A stretch of 64,000 nucleotides of DNA from JAMXLO01 sp963850535 (GCA_963850535.1 CAWKMC010000013.1:62001-126000), one strand, 5' to 3'; counted from the first letter of the stretch, positions 18,579-28,643 are shown. Notes: generated by a model not told the origin, from the sequence alone. Numbers and translations: made by a program.

Positions 18579-18594
18579 GTCTTCAATAGAAGAC
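18579..18594. promoter_or_regulatory. palindrome between IclR and LLM genes, candidate operator
   Basis: GTCTTC-aata-GAAGAC is a perfect 6-bp inverted repeat with a 4-base spacer in an AT-richer stretch of the 173-base divergent intergenic region. Position and symmetry suit a dimeric or tetrameric IclR regulator. There is no direct binding evidence. Confidence 0.4.
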
Positions 18595-18677
18595 GCCACA
18601 ACCGAAACCGCGACTGGGAACAGAACGCCCCATACCCGTATCTCGGAGCCCACCTACAAACCGCGACGGAGAGCCCG

Positions 18678-19784
18678 ATGAGACTTAGTCTTTTCTACCA
18701 GATCCAAGTGCCCAAACCTTGGACCGCCGAGAGCGAGGCGCAGCGCATCTATGAGGCGCTCGAACAAATTCCGTTCGCCGAACAAAAGGGCTTTTCCGGC
18801 GTCTGGTTTTCCGAACACCATTTCCGCCCGGTGTGGTCGCACAATAGTGCGCCCGACCTGACATTGGCGGCAGTCAGCCAACGCACCGAGAGCATCCGTC
18901 TCGGCATCGGCGTCGTGCTGGCGCCAATTCACCATCCCCTGCATATCGCACAGCGCATGGCGACACTCGACATTTTGAGTCGCGGGCGCGTCGATGTCGG
19001 ACTCGGCCGCACCGGCTATCCTTATCAATTGACCCCATACGGCTCCGACCTGCGCGACACGCGCGGCATGTGGCAGGAGTTCGCGGACATTCTACCTCGC
19101 ATCTGGACGCAGGAAGAGATCACCTACGACGGTGAGTACTTTAAAATTCCGCGCCGCGAAGTCCTGCCAAAACCATTGCAGAAGCCGCACCCGCCGTTGT
19201 GGTCGGCATGCGGCAGCGATGAGACCGCGATGCAGACCGGCAATCTTGCAATGGGAGGCCTGTTCGGCAGCGAAGGCGGCCCCGACCGCGTCCGCCAATT
19301 GATGGAGATTTATCGCGACGCTCTGCCGGCCGGTGCACGACCTCGCACCGCACTGATGACCGCAGGCTTCTGCCACGAAAACCCGCGGGTCGTGGCTTCG
19401 CGCGGCACCGAACTGGTCGGCTGGTACATCGAGCAGCAGCGCGAACGCGCGCGGCTCGTCTGGCGGGACTACGATCCCACAAACGTGCCGTCCGACTACC
19501 AGGGCTATTACGCGCGCGACCAGCGGCTCGCCGCTGGCCCTCACCCGGGTGAACCGACTCCCGCCGAAGTGCGCGAAGAGGGCACTAAGTTCTGCGTCGG
19601 CACCCCAAGGGACTGCATCTGCTTTATGGAACTATACCGAGCAATGGGCATCGAAGAAGTGATCCTGCTGTGCGCAGTCGGACCGGCGACGCATCAGGAG
19701 GTCATGCACACGATCCGCCTTCTGGGCGAAGAGGTGATCCCACATTTCGCAGCAGAGCAGACGCACACCGCCGCTGCGAAATGA
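18678..19784 (+). CDS. LLM class flavin-dependent monooxygenase
   Basis: A 368-aa luciferase-like monooxygenase. Characteristic segments: FSGVWFSEHHFRPVWSHNSA, RLGIGVVLAPIHHPLHIAQR, LSRGRVDVGLGRTGYPYQ and the C-terminal FCVGTPRDCICFMELYRAMG. The start at 18678 follows GGAGAGCCCG. It is transcribed divergently from the IclR regulator, so it may belong to the same regulon as the BVMO operon. The substrate is unknown. It converges with pgk across about 130 non-coding bases. Confidence 0.9.
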   Translation: MRLSLFYQIQVPKPWTAESEAQRIYEALEQIPFAEQKGFSGVWFSEHHFRPVWSHNSAPDLTLAAVSQRTESIRLGIGVVLAPIHHPLHIAQRMATLDILSRGRVDVGLGRTGYPYQLTPYGSDLRDTRGMWQEFADILPRIWTQEEITYDGEYFKIPRREVLPKPLQKPHPPLWSACGSDETAMQTGNLAMGGLFGSEGGPDRVRQLMEIYRDALPAGARPRTALMTAGFCHENPRVVASRGTELVGWYIEQQRERARLVWRDYDPTNVPSDYQGYYARDQRLAAGPHPGEPTPAEVREEGTKFCVGTPRDCICFMELYRAMGIEEVILLCAVGPATHQEVMHTIRLLGEEVIPHFAAEQTHTAAAK

Positions 19785-19914
19785 GCTGGATCGGTGATCC
19801 GCCGCTCTTGATCGACACGTTGTGCATCTGCGATAGCCGAGTGGTGCTCATCCACGGCCGGGGGATCGAGCGGGAGACATCGATCAAACTACACCGTCTG
19901 CCACGAGCAAGCGC

Positions 19915-21102
19915 TCAACCGAGCGCCGCAACGCCGGGCAGTGTCTTCCCCTCCAGCCACTCCAGAAAGGCGCCCCCGGCGGTAGAGACGTAGCTCATGC
20001 GATCGAGCACGCCGGCGTGGCGCAGTGCCGAGACGGTGTCACCACCGCCTGCCACGCTCCGCAATGTGCCTTTGCCTGTCGCATCCGCCACCGCCTTGGC
20101 AAAAGCCGTAGTCGCCCCGTCGAACGGCGGCGTCTCGAACGCGCCAAGGGGCCCGTTCCACACCAGCGTCCGCAAGCTTGGGAGATGGCGGATCAGCGCC
20201 GCCACCGTCGCCGGGCCGACGTCGAGGATCATCGCGTCCGTCGGGACGTTGGCTATCGCAACCGTCTGGGTCGCGACACCCGGTTTCAGCTCATGCGCGA
20301 CGACCGCGTCACTCGGCAGTACGATCTCGCAGCCGGCCGCCTTGGCGCGCTCCAGGATGTCACGCGCCGTCGCGTGCATCTCGGCTTCCTGCAGCGAACG
20401 ACCAACGGAAAGTCCCTGCGCGGCGAGAAATGTATTGGCCATTGCGCCACCGATCACCAGCGCGTTGACCTTCCCCACCAAGTTGCCCAGCAGATCGAGC
20501 TTGGTGGACACCTTCGCACCACCGACGATCGCTGCGACCGGGCGAACGGGCTTCCCGAGAGCCGTGTCCAAAGCTTCCAGTTCGGCCTGCATCAGCCGGC
20601 CTGCATAGGCCGGCAGCAGATGCGCTATCCCCTCGGTGCTCGAGTGTGCGCGGTGAGCCGCGGAGAATGCGTCGTTGACGTAGATGTCGGCCAGCTTCGC
20701 CATGCCGGCGGCAAAGACCGGATCGTTCTTCTCCTCCTCAGCGTGATAGCGTGTATTCTCCAGCACCAGCACCTCGCCACGCGCCATGCGCTCCTCTGCC
20801 TGCTCGGCCGCGACGCCAACGCAGTCCTCGGCGAAGCGGACTCGCTGCCCAAGGACCTCGCCGAGTGCTGCGGCAACCGGACCGAGGGACATCTCCGGCA
20901 CCCGCTTGCCCCTCGGCCTGTCGAAGTGGCTGCACACAATGACCTTGGCGCCTTTGCCTACCAGTTCGCGGATGGTCGGCGTCAGGCGCTCGATGCGTGT
21001 CAGGTCAGTGATCTTGCCGTCACGTACCGGCACGTTGAGGTCGGCACGCAGCAACACGCGCTTGCCGGCGACATCGAGATTGTCGAGCGTACGAAAAGCC
21101 AT
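19915..21102 (-). CDS. pgk: phosphoglycerate kinase
   Basis: Phosphoglycerate kinase, 395 aa, the usual bacterial length, interconverting 1,3-bisphosphoglycerate/ADP and 3-phosphoglycerate/ATP in glycolysis and gluconeogenesis. Substrate-binding VLLRADLNVPV and SHFDRPRG are at the N-terminus, with YVNDAFSAAHRAHSST and the nucleotide-binding IVGGAKVSTKLDLL; the C-terminal LRSVAGGGDTVSAL and FVSTAGGA-like (YVSTAGGAFLEWLEG) close the active site. It is the last gene of the minus-strand cluster tkt-gap-pgk, an order common in alphaproteobacteria. A G+C hairpin lies between it and gap. Confidence 0.97.
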   Translation of the reverse strand: MAFRTLDNLDVAGKRVLLRADLNVPVRDGKITDLTRIERLTPTIRELVGKGAKVIVCSHFDRPRGKRVPEMSLGPVAAALGEVLGQRVRFAEDCVGVAAEQAEERMARGEVLVLENTRYHAEEEKNDPVFAAGMAKLADIYVNDAFSAAHRAHSSTEGIAHLLPAYAGRLMQAELEALDTALGKPVRPVAAIVGGAKVSTKLDLLGNLVGKVNALVIGGAMANTFLAAQGLSVGRSLQEAEMHATARDILERAKAAGCEIVLPSDAVVAHELKPGVATQTVAIANVPTDAMILDVGPATVAALIRHLPSLRTLVWNGPLGAFETPPFDGATTAFAKAVADATGKGTLRSVAGGGDTVSALRHAGVLDRMSYVSTAGGAFLEWLEGKTLPGVAALG

Positions 21103-21122
21103 GGCCGCCTCGCATGAGAACT

Positions 21123-21145
21123 CCCCCTCCCCTTGCGGGAGGGGG
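21123..21145. repeat. GC-rich hairpin between gap and pgk
   Basis: A 9-bp perfect stem (CCCCCTCCC with GGGAGGGGG) with a 5-base CTTGC loop, followed by more G-rich sequence (GGGGGGAGGGG). Such pyrimidine/purine hairpins are frequent intergenic repeats in high-GC alphaproteobacteria. It could attenuate transcription between gap and pgk or stabilise the upstream mRNA, but there is no T-tract in either direction. Confidence 0.6.
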
Positions 21146-21166
21146 TTGGGGGGAGGGGTCGGACGA

Positions 21167-22180
21167 CTACAGGCTGCCGAACAGTGCGGCGGTGTCCGAC
21201 ATCCGGTTCGAGAAGCCCCACTCGTTGTCGTACCAGCCCATCACGCGGGCCAGCGCGCCATCCACCACAGTTGTCTGCGTTGCATCGAAGGTGCAGGACG
21301 CCGGGCTATGATTGAAGTCGATGCTGACCAGCGGCTCGGTGTTGTAGTCGAGGACGCCGCGCAGTGCTCCCTTCGATGCATCAAGCATCGCTGCATTGAT
21401 CTGGTCCTTGCTGGCCTGCTTCTTCAAGTTCACGTCCAGCGACACCAGCGACACGTTCGGCGTCGGGATACGGATCGCCGTGCCGTCCAGCTTGCCCTTC
21501 AACTCCGGCAGCACCAGTCCGACAGCGCGCGCTGCACCGGTCGAGGTGGGGATCGCGGATACCGCAGCCGCACGTGCCCGATGCAGATCCTTGTGCAGCG
21601 TATCCACGGTGTTCTGGTCACCGGTATACGCGTGGATGGTGACCATATAGCCGCGCTCGATGCCGAAGCTGTCGTGCAGCACCTTGGCCATCGGTGCGAG
21701 GCAGTTCGTGGTGCATGACGCGTTCGAGACGACCGTCATATCCTTGGTCAGCGTCTTATGGTTCACACCATAGACGATGGTCGCGTCCACGTGGTCACCG
21801 GGCGCCGAAATGAGCACCTTGCGCGCACCAGCCTGCAACAGCGCGGATGCCTTCTCCTTGCTGGTGAAGATGCCGGTGCACTCCATCGCCACGTCAACGC
21901 CCTGGTAGGGCACCTTGGTCGGGTCGCGCTCCGCCGAAACCTTGATCGGCCCCCAGACGCGACCGCCATAACGGATGGTGATGGTGTCACCGGAAACCTC
22001 GAGTTGGCCCGGGAAGCGGCCATGCACGCTGTCGTAATGGAACAGGTGCGCGTTCGCCTCGGTGCTGCCCAGGTCGTTGATCGCGATCGGCACCAGGTCG
22101 TCGCGCCCGCTCTCGATCATCGCACGCAGCACCAGACGGCCGATCCGTCCAAATCCGTTGATGGCGACCTTCACAGGCAT
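21167..22180 (-). CDS. gap: glyceraldehyde-3-phosphate dehydrogenase, type I
   Basis: GAPDH, 337 aa. It has the N-terminal NAD motif INGFGRIGRLVLRA, the catalytic SNASCTTNCLAP with Cys156, and ASCTFDATQTTVVDG and WYDNEWGFSNRM near the end. It oxidises glyceraldehyde-3-phosphate in glycolysis. It is flanked by tkt (31 bases upstream) and pgk (64 bases downstream) on the same strand and is almost certainly cotranscribed with tkt. Confidence 0.97.
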   Translation of the reverse strand: MPVKVAINGFGRIGRLVLRAMIESGRDDLVPIAINDLGSTEANAHLFHYDSVHGRFPGQLEVSGDTITIRYGGRVWGPIKVSAERDPTKVPYQGVDVAMECTGIFTSKEKASALLQAGARKVLISAPGDHVDATIVYGVNHKTLTKDMTVVSNASCTTNCLAPMAKVLHDSFGIERGYMVTIHAYTGDQNTVDTLHKDLHRARAAAVSAIPTSTGAARAVGLVLPELKGKLDGTAIRIPTPNVSLVSLDVNLKKQASKDQINAAMLDASKGALRGVLDYNTEPLVSIDFNHSPASCTFDATQTTVVDGALARVMGWYDNEWGFSNRMSDTAALFGSL

Positions 22181-22210
22181 GGTTGCATTCCTTCTCTGTC
22201 GCTCAGCCCC

Positions 22211-24235
22211 TCAGCCGAGCCGCTTGCGGACCGCGGCGACGATGGCCTCGGAGGTGATACCGAAGTGTTTGTAAAGAACTTCATAAGGGGCCGAGGCGCC
22301 GAAGTCGGTCATGCCGATGAAAACCCCATCATTGCCCAGCCAACGCTCCCAGCCGAAGCCCGAGGCGGCCTCGATACCGATCCGCGGCGCAGACCCCAGC
22401 ACCTGCATACGATAATCTTCGTCTTGCTGCGAGAACAGCTCCCAGCATGGCAATGAAACCACCGCGACATTCACCCCTTCAGCTGAAAGGGCCGAACGTG
22501 CGTCCATGGCAATTGATACTTCTGAGCCGGTGGCGATCAGCGTGGCGGCACGCCGCCCTTCCGCCTCGGCAAGGACGTAGCCACCGCGGGCGCAGCGGTT
22601 CTCGGAGGTGTCGGTGCGCATCGTCGGCAGCGCCTGGCGGGTCAGCACCAGCAGGCTGGGGCCATCGCTGCGGCGGATCGCCAGCTCCCAGCATTCCGCG
22701 ACCTCCATCGCATCGGCGGGGCGATAGACATGCAGGTGCGGCATCGCCCGCAGGCTGGCCAGGTGCTCGATCGGCTGATGGGTCGGCCCATCCTCGCCAA
22801 GGCCGATCGAATCATGGGTCAGCACGTGGATCACGTGCGCCCGGGCAATCGCTCCGATGCGAATGGCCGGCCGCATGTAGTCCGTGAAGACGAAGAACGT
22901 CCCGGTGTAGGGGATCAGCCCACCATGCAAGGCCATGCCATTGGCGGCCGCGGCCATGCCGTGCTCACGGATCCCGTAATGGATATAGCGGCCGGCGAAG
23001 TTACCTTCGGTCGTGGTCCCCATCGACTTCACGAAGGTCAGGTTGGAGCCGGTGAGATCGGCCGAGCCGCCGATCAGCTCCGGTGTGGCGGGGACCAGCG
23101 TTTCCAGTGCCTTCTGGCTGGACTGGCGGGTCGCCATCTTCGGCCTTGTCTCCGCGATCTCCTGCTTCAGCGCGGCAACGGCTTCGTGCCAGTTGTCGGG
23201 CAGCCGCTTGGCCATGACGCGCTCGAACTCGGCCCGCATATTGTTGTGCGCCAGGCGCTTCAGCCAGGCGCGACGGGTCCCTGCGCCGCGGCTTCCGGCC
23301 GCGCGCCACCGCTCCAGCAGGTCGTCGGGCACCGTGAACGGGGGCTCGTGCCAGCCCAGGGCCGCCTTGGCGCCGGCCGCCTCCTGCGTCCCCAACGGCG
23401 AGCCGTGCGTCGCGGCGGTGCCGGCCTTGGTGGGGGCGCCGAGACCGATGATCGTGCGGCAGGCGATCAGCGTCGGCTTCTTCGACCGAATGGCGAAAGA
23501 CAGCGCTGCATTGATCTGCTGCGGATCGTGGCCATCGATACGCCGTGCGGCCCAGCCGTAGGCCGAGAACCGCTTCAGGATGTCATCCGAGTAGGCGAGC
23601 GCTGTGTCGCCATCAATCGAAACGTGGTTGTCGTCATACAGCACGGTCAGCCTCGACAGGCAGAGGTGCCCGGCAAGCGCCGCTGCCTCGTGACTGATCC
23701 CCTCCTCCATGTCGCCGTCTGAGCAGAGCACCCAGGTTCGGTGATCCACCAGTGAGCGGCCGAACCGGGATGCCAGCAGACGCTCGGCGACCGCCATGCC
23801 CACCGCCGCGCCGATGCCCTGCCCCAACGGGCCCGTCGTCGTCTCGATGCCAGGATGCAGGCCGTATTCGGGATGGCCAGCTGCCGGCGATTCCAGCTGG
23901 CGGAATTGCTTGATCTCCTCGATCCCCATGCCGTCGAAGCCGGTGAGATAGAGCAATGCGTACAGCAGCATCGAGCCGTGGCCTGCCGACAGCACGAAGC
24001 GGTCGCGATCTGGCCAGCGCGGATCGGCGGCATCGAACTTGAGGAACCGGGTCCATAGCGCGGTTGCGACATCGGCCATCCCCATCGGCATCCCGGGATG
24101 GCCGGACTTCGCCGCCTCCACCGCGTCGATCGCCAGCGCCCGGATGGCGTTGGCCATCCGCCAGGGCTGCTCATGCGGCCGGGCCAGGATCTCCGCCTGG
24201 TGGGCCAGCACCGGATTGTCGATCAACCGGGGCAT
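22211..24235 (-). CDS. tkt: transketolase (copy 2, glycolytic cluster)
   Basis: A second transketolase, about 674 aa. SGHPGMPMGMADVATALW, CSDGDMEEGISHEAAALAGH, YGIREHGMAAAANG and GEDGPTHQPIEHL are diagnostic. The family's usual GDG Mg-binding motif appears as SDGDMEEG here, which keeps the aspartate. The start is uncertain: the ATG at 24235 begins a sensible protein (MPRLIDNPVLAHQAE), but the best ribosome binding site (GAGGAGGTGAC) lies 17 bases upstream, so an in-frame GTG at 24253 is possible. It is the first gene of the tkt-gap-pgk cluster and so is likely the main carbon-metabolism copy. Confidence 0.94.
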   Translation of the reverse strand: MPRLIDNPVLAHQAEILARPHEQPWRMANAIRALAIDAVEAAKSGHPGMPMGMADVATALWTRFLKFDAADPRWPDRDRFVLSAGHGSMLLYALLYLTGFDGMGIEEIKQFRQLESPAAGHPEYGLHPGIETTTGPLGQGIGAAVGMAVAERLLASRFGRSLVDHRTWVLCSDGDMEEGISHEAAALAGHLCLSRLTVLYDDNHVSIDGDTALAYSDDILKRFSAYGWAARRIDGHDPQQINAALSFAIRSKKPTLIACRTIIGLGAPTKAGTAATHGSPLGTQEAAGAKAALGWHEPPFTVPDDLLERWRAAGSRGAGTRRAWLKRLAHNNMRAEFERVMAKRLPDNWHEAVAALKQEIAETRPKMATRQSSQKALETLVPATPELIGGSADLTGSNLTFVKSMGTTTEGNFAGRYIHYGIREHGMAAAANGMALHGGLIPYTGTFFVFTDYMRPAIRIGAIARAHVIHVLTHDSIGLGEDGPTHQPIEHLASLRAMPHLHVYRPADAMEVAECWELAIRRSDGPSLLVLTRQALPTMRTDTSENRCARGGYVLAEAEGRRAATLIATGSEVSIAMDARSALSAEGVNVAVVSLPCWELFSQQDEDYRMQVLGSAPRIGIEAASGFGWERWLGNDGVFIGMTDFGASAPYEVLYKHFGITSEAIVAAVRKRLG

Positions 24236-24316
24236 CGAGTGCTGCCATGTCACCTCCTCGGGCTGCCGGCGGCTATAGGAGCATGCCCCAGGAGCGGCAA
24301 CCTTGGCCACCGGCCG

Positions 24317-25565
24317 CTAGGTCGCGCGGTTCGCCCGCGCCAGCACGGCTTCAAACAGCACCTGCGCCCCGGCCGTGGCCTCTTCCGGCTCGATGCTTTC
24401 GGCTTCGTTGTGCGACAGGCCATCCTTGCATGGCGTGAAGATCATCGCCGTCGGCACGTGCCGCGCCACATACACCGCGTCATGTCCCGCGCCGGAGACG
24501 ATGTCGCGCGCGGAGTAGCCCAGCTTGCGCGGCACCCTGACGCACCAACTGCACGCAACCGGGGTCGAATGGCTGAGCCTGGAACTTGAACAGCTGGGTC
24601 AATTCCAGCTTTACCCCGCAGTCACGGGCAATGAAGCCCGCCTCGCGCGGAAACTGTGCGTCCAGCCGGTCGACCTCGGCATCCGAAGGGTGGCGGAACT
24701 CGACCGAAAACCGGACCTCTCCCGGCACCACGTTGCGGCTGTTCGGGGACACCAGCAGTTGACCCACTGTGCCGCGACCATCCTCGCCGCGCGCCCGCAT
24801 CAGTCGGTCAACCAGATCGATGATGCGAGCAGCGCACACCAGGGCGTCCTTCCGCGCCGATGGCGGCGTGGTGCCGGCGTGCGAATCCTGGCCGGTGGCA
24901 ATTGCGTCGTACCAGACCATGGCCTGCGCGCCGGTCACGATGCCGATCTGCGTGGCCTCCCGCTCGAGGATCGGTCCTTGCTCGATATGCAATTCGAAAT
25001 ACGCGTCCGCCGGGAACGCCGCAGCCGGCTCTCCCCCTCGGTAGCCGATACCATCGAGGGCTGTGCGGACCGTCACGCCTTCGGTGTCGGTCAACGCATA
25101 TGCCTTGTCGAGTGAGAACACGCCGGACCATACGCCAGATCCCATCAGCGAGTGGCCGAAGCGGCTGCCCTCCTCGTCTGTCCAGTTGACCAGCTCGAGC
25201 GGCGCCTCGGTCACAATCCCAAGGTCGTTCAGCGTGTGCATCACCTCTAGTCCGGCCAGCACGCCCAGCGCGCCGTCGAATTTTCCCCCGGACGGCTGGC
25301 TGTCGAGATGGCTGCCGAACAGCACCGGCAGGCGGTTCGGATCGCGGCCAGCGCGGCGCGCGAACATGTTGCCGATCGCGTCCACGCGGACCGTCAGCCC
25401 GGCCGCCTCGCATTCCGCGCGGAACCGGTCGCGCCCCCGCTGATCCACCTCCGTCAGCGTCAACCGACGGACGCCACCCTTTGCGGTCGCGCCGATCTCG
25501 GCCATCGACATCAGGCTGTCCCACAGCCGCTTGCCGTCGATACGTTGGTTGGTCTGAGCCGGCAT
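24317..25565 (-). pseudogene. M20 family Zn-dependent amidohydrolase (allantoate/carbamoyl-amino-acid type), frameshifted near 24531
   Basis: A member of the allantoate amidohydrolase / N-carbamoyl-L-amino-acid hydrolase branch of M20 peptidases. Metal-binding and catalytic parts are intact: LFGSHLDSQPSGGKFDGALG, NWTDEEGSRFGHSLMGSGVW and ELHIEQGPILE, plus the substrate loop GQDSHAGTTPPSARKDAL. After CVQLVRQGAA the frame shifts by one extra base near 24531, and the C-terminus continues as KLGYSARDIVSGAGHDAVYV to TAG at 24317-24319; this segment carries the last metal-ligand region (GAGHDAVY). The start at 25565 gives a normal length. It probably hydrolyses an N-carbamoyl amino acid or ureide. 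It lies upstream of tkt on the same strand but is not clearly coupled. Confidence 0.85.
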
Positions 25566-25636
25566 CAGCGAGATCCGTTGTGCGGTAACGCCGGCATCTT
25601 GCCCGCTACCCGGCAAGCTGCAAGAGAGTGGCCGCT

Positions 25637-26042
25637 ATGAAAGCGACGTGGGGGCTCGCGGCGGCGCTGCTGCTGGCGGGATGCAAATTGATCGACCAGA
25701 CGACGTTCGCGCCATCACCGGAGGCAGCCCCAACGGTCGGGCAGATGGCGAAGGTCGACGCGCGGACGGCGCTGCTGACCATCAATTACACTGAGCCAAA
25801 TCCGAGCTACCAGGATGTGCTTGCGCTATGCCGTGCGGACTGCGGAGACGCGGGCACCCGGGGTGCAGTATGATGTTATCGCCATTCTGCCAGCTGGCGC
25901 CGATGCGGCGGCGGCGCAGCGACGGGCAGCCGATGTAATGCGCGGCATCATGGACCAGGGTGTGTCTGACAGCCGAATCCATCTTGGGCTAAGGTCCGCG
26001 CCGGCCGGCAGCCCGCAGGAAATCCGGGTCTATGTGAAGTGA
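25637..26042 (+). pseudogene. small lipoprotein, frameshifted near 25835
   Basis: The N-terminus has a lipoprotein signal (MKATWGLAAALLLAGC, lipobox LAGC with Cys16) followed by a low-complexity linker. The first frame ends in CRADCGDAGTRGAV. With one extra base near 25835 the natural continuation is AVRTAETRAPGVQYDVIAIL and PAGADAAAAQRRAADVMRGI, ending RVYVK at 26042. The combined product of about 134 aa resembles small secreted or outer-membrane-attached proteins with an OmpA/SpoVAF-like bacterial fold only in size; no family is recognised. The gene is divergent from the M20 gene. Confidence 0.6.
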
Positions 26043-26117
26043 ATTATAGTTCACGCCGCATCAGGGAATGTACGCATGGGACGCCGGGATCTAGGGCGAT
26101 AGACTGAGGGTGGGGAT

Positions 26118-27343
26118 ATGGTTGGGACCAGGACACACATGCACCCGTTCCATACGCACTGCCAGACCGCGCTGGCCGTCATCGAGGCGCAAGGCCGGTA
26201 TCGTCGTTTCACGCCGCTCCGCAAGCAGGCGGACCGGTTTCCGCTATATCGGCGCACTGATGGCAGCGAGGTGCTGGTATGGTCCTCCAACGACTATCTC
26301 GGCATGGGTGGCCATCCGCATGGTAATCGAGGCTGCCTGCGAGGCAGCCCGGTCGATGGGCGCCGGCGCCGGCGGCACTCGCAACATCAGCGGCACCAGC
26401 CCGTGGCATGATGCGCTGGAGGCGGAGCTTGCAGACCTGCACCGCAAGCCGGCGGCGCTGCTGTTCACCTCGGGCTTCGTATCCAATCAGGCCGCCCTCT
26501 CGACGATCCTGAATTCGCTTCCCGACTGGCACGTGTTTTCGGATGCGCGCAATCATGCGTCGATGATCGCCGGCATCAAGGGCGCCAAGGCGACCTGCCA
26601 CATCTTCCGACACAACGACCTTCGGCACCTCGAGGAGCTGCTGCGGCTGACACCGCCGGAAGCGCCCAAGCTGATCGCTTTCGAAGTCAGTGTATTCAAT
26701 GGACGCCGATATCTCGCCGATCGGCGCAATCTGTGATCTGGCAGATCGCTATGGCGCAATGACCTATCTCGACGAGGTGCACGCGGTTGGCATGTACGGC
26801 CCATCAGGCGCCGGTGTCGCGGAGCGCGACGGCGTCGCGGCGCGCGTCGACGTGATCGAGGGCACGCTGGCCAAGGCATTCGGTTGCCACGGTGGCTATA
26901 TCGCCGGTGAGGCGACGATCATCGATTATATCCGCTCCTGTGCGCCGGGCTTCATTTTCACCACCTCTCTTCCGCCGATGATTGCGGCTGCTGCAGTCGC
27001 GTCGGTGCGGCACGTCCGCGGCGACGCTGCGCGCAGGGCCGCACTGTTCGAGCGAGCCGAGACGTTGAAGCGCCGACTGACCGCGGCAGGATTGCCGGTG
27101 CTGCCCTCGGCCAGCCATATCGTACCGGTGCATATTGGCGACGCGTCGCGGTGCAGCGCGGTTAGCCGCCGGCTGCTAGACGAGTTCGCCATGTATGCGA
27201 CGCCGATCAACTACCCGACCGTACCACGCGGCGAAGAGCGGCTACGCCTGACGCCGACGCCGCTGCACACGGACGCGATGATGGACCGCTTGGTGGCAGC
27301 GCTAACGACGATCCTCACGCCGGAGCAGCGCGCCGCAGCCTAG
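26118..27343 (+). pseudogene. hemA: 5-aminolevulinate synthase, two +1 frameshifts
   Basis: ALAS, the PLP enzyme that condenses glycine and succinyl-CoA in the first step of haem synthesis in alphaproteobacteria. Three fragments join up: MVGTRTHMHPFHTHCQTALA to SSNDYLGMGGHP; then VIEAACEAARSMGAGAGGTR, ISGTSPWHDALEAELA and FSDARNHASMIAGIKG; then SVYSMDADISPIGAICDLAD, TYLDEVHAVGMYGPSGAG and the PLP lysine region GTLAKAFGCHGGY. Extra bases near 26319 (CATGG for CAGG) and 26685 (GAAGTCAGTG for GAATCAGTG) explain both shifts. The last residues end in EQRAAA. No catalytic residue is lost, so either the indels are sequence errors or the genome has another hemA. Confidence 0.88.
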
Positions 27344-27479
27344 CCGATACCGCCAACGCCTCGCGGTGCTGATCAGCAGCGAGGCCAACTGAGGTTCGCG
27401 ATTACCGCTCGCCGAACGATCGGCTTTCTGCAACCATAAGCTACCAATACGGAACACGGCGGCCCGACGGGGGGAAGCA

Positions 27480-28475
27480 ATGCGGTTCCATTACGCTACC
27501 GACGACCTTTCGCCGGACGAGCGCGAGCCATATTGGCGCGAGGTTTGGTCCAGGCTTGTGTTCGCTGTCATACATGATGACCGTCCGGACCCCAGCGCGT
27601 TTCGTGCCGAAGTAGACGCGATGATCGCCGGTCGGTTTGCCGTTCTGGATGTGGATACAGGTCATCGCACCTCACGGCGAACGGAGCGGGAAGTTGCCTG
27701 GGACAAAAGGGAGATGCTGTATCTACTCCGCCCCCGGTGCGGTTTTCACAGCAGAATTGGCCCGACGAGTGCGAACGCGCACGACTGTCAGTTCGCCCCT
27801 GGTGATCTTGGCATTGCGTCTTCCGAATGGCGGTTTGACGCTTCAGCGAACTGTGCCATTTCGTTTGACATGCTGCTGATTCCGGCCGAGGTGCTATCGC
27901 CCTTGCTGGGGCGCGGCCACCTGACCGGCCCCCGGGTCGTGCCTTCGGGTTCGCCGATGGGCTCGCTGCTGGGAACCGCGCTCGACACAGCGAAGACGAA
28001 TCTCCCGTTTTTGTCGCCCGACCTCGGCGATGCCGTGCTGCATAATCTGTGCGGACTGGTGGCATTGGCCTGTGGTGCATCCGATGAGGGACAGTCGAAC
28101 GGAACGAGGTCAGTGCGGGCGGCTCGCCTGGAGAAGGCAAAGCGATATATCGATCAGCATCTGGCCAAACCAGACCTTGATCCGACCACCACTGCCGCCG
28201 CCCTCGGCATCTCGACTGGCCATCTTCATCGATTGTTCGAGCCGACGGGCACAAGCTTCGCGCAATACGTTCAGCGGTCGCGGTTGTTGAAGTGTCGCGA
28301 TTCACTCGGAAGTGTCAGCGGGGCCGGCCGGTCGGTCGCCGATATCGCATTCGGCTGGGGGTTCAATAGCCTGGCGACCTTCTATCGCGCGTTTGCGCGC
28401 GAGTTCGGAAGCTCGCCGCGATCCGTGAGCCTCGCCGGCGATACAACACGCCACTTGATCGCACCTGGCCAATAG
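27480..28475 (+). CDS. AraC family transcriptional regulator
   Basis: A 331-aa regulator of the AraC-binding-domain-like type: an N-terminal cupin-like ligand domain and a C-terminal double helix-turn-helix (residues ~220-325) with LEKAKRYIDQHLAKPDLDPT, AAALGISTGHLHRLFEPTGT and the second HTH VADIAFGWGFNSLATFYRAF. GGGGGGAA precedes the ATG at 27480. It is monocistronic. Possible targets are itself or the secreted protein gene 168 bases downstream; nothing further can be said. Confidence 0.88.
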   Translation: MRFHYATDDLSPDEREPYWREVWSRLVFAVIHDDRPDPSAFRAEVDAMIAGRFAVLDVDTGHRTSRRTEREVAWDKREMLYLLRPRCGFHSRIGPTSANAHDCQFAPGDLGIASSEWRFDASANCAISFDMLLIPAEVLSPLLGRGHLTGPRVVPSGSPMGSLLGTALDTAKTNLPFLSPDLGDAVLHNLCGLVALACGASDEGQSNGTRSVRAARLEKAKRYIDQHLAKPDLDPTTTAAALGISTGHLHRLFEPTGTSFAQYVQRSRLLKCRDSLGSVSGAGRSVADIAFGWGFNSLATFYRAFAREFGSSPRSVSLAGDTTRHLIAPGQ

Positions 28476-28643
28476 ACCGTCGTGACTGCGCAGCGGTGAA
28501 CGCTCCTGCCGGAGGCGATGTCACGAGCTGAGAGTCGATTGAGCACAGGTTGAGACGCAACCTGCGTCTGCATTCCGGCATGATGGCCTGTGGCTTGTCT
28601 TATCAGATCGCAAAGAAAGCGATTGGCGAGAACAGGGGATGAC

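Noticed and set aside
19997..21117. Long plus-strand frame (366 codons) opposite pgk
   Set aside because: Pure shadow of pgk; composition biased to Arg/His and no motifs.
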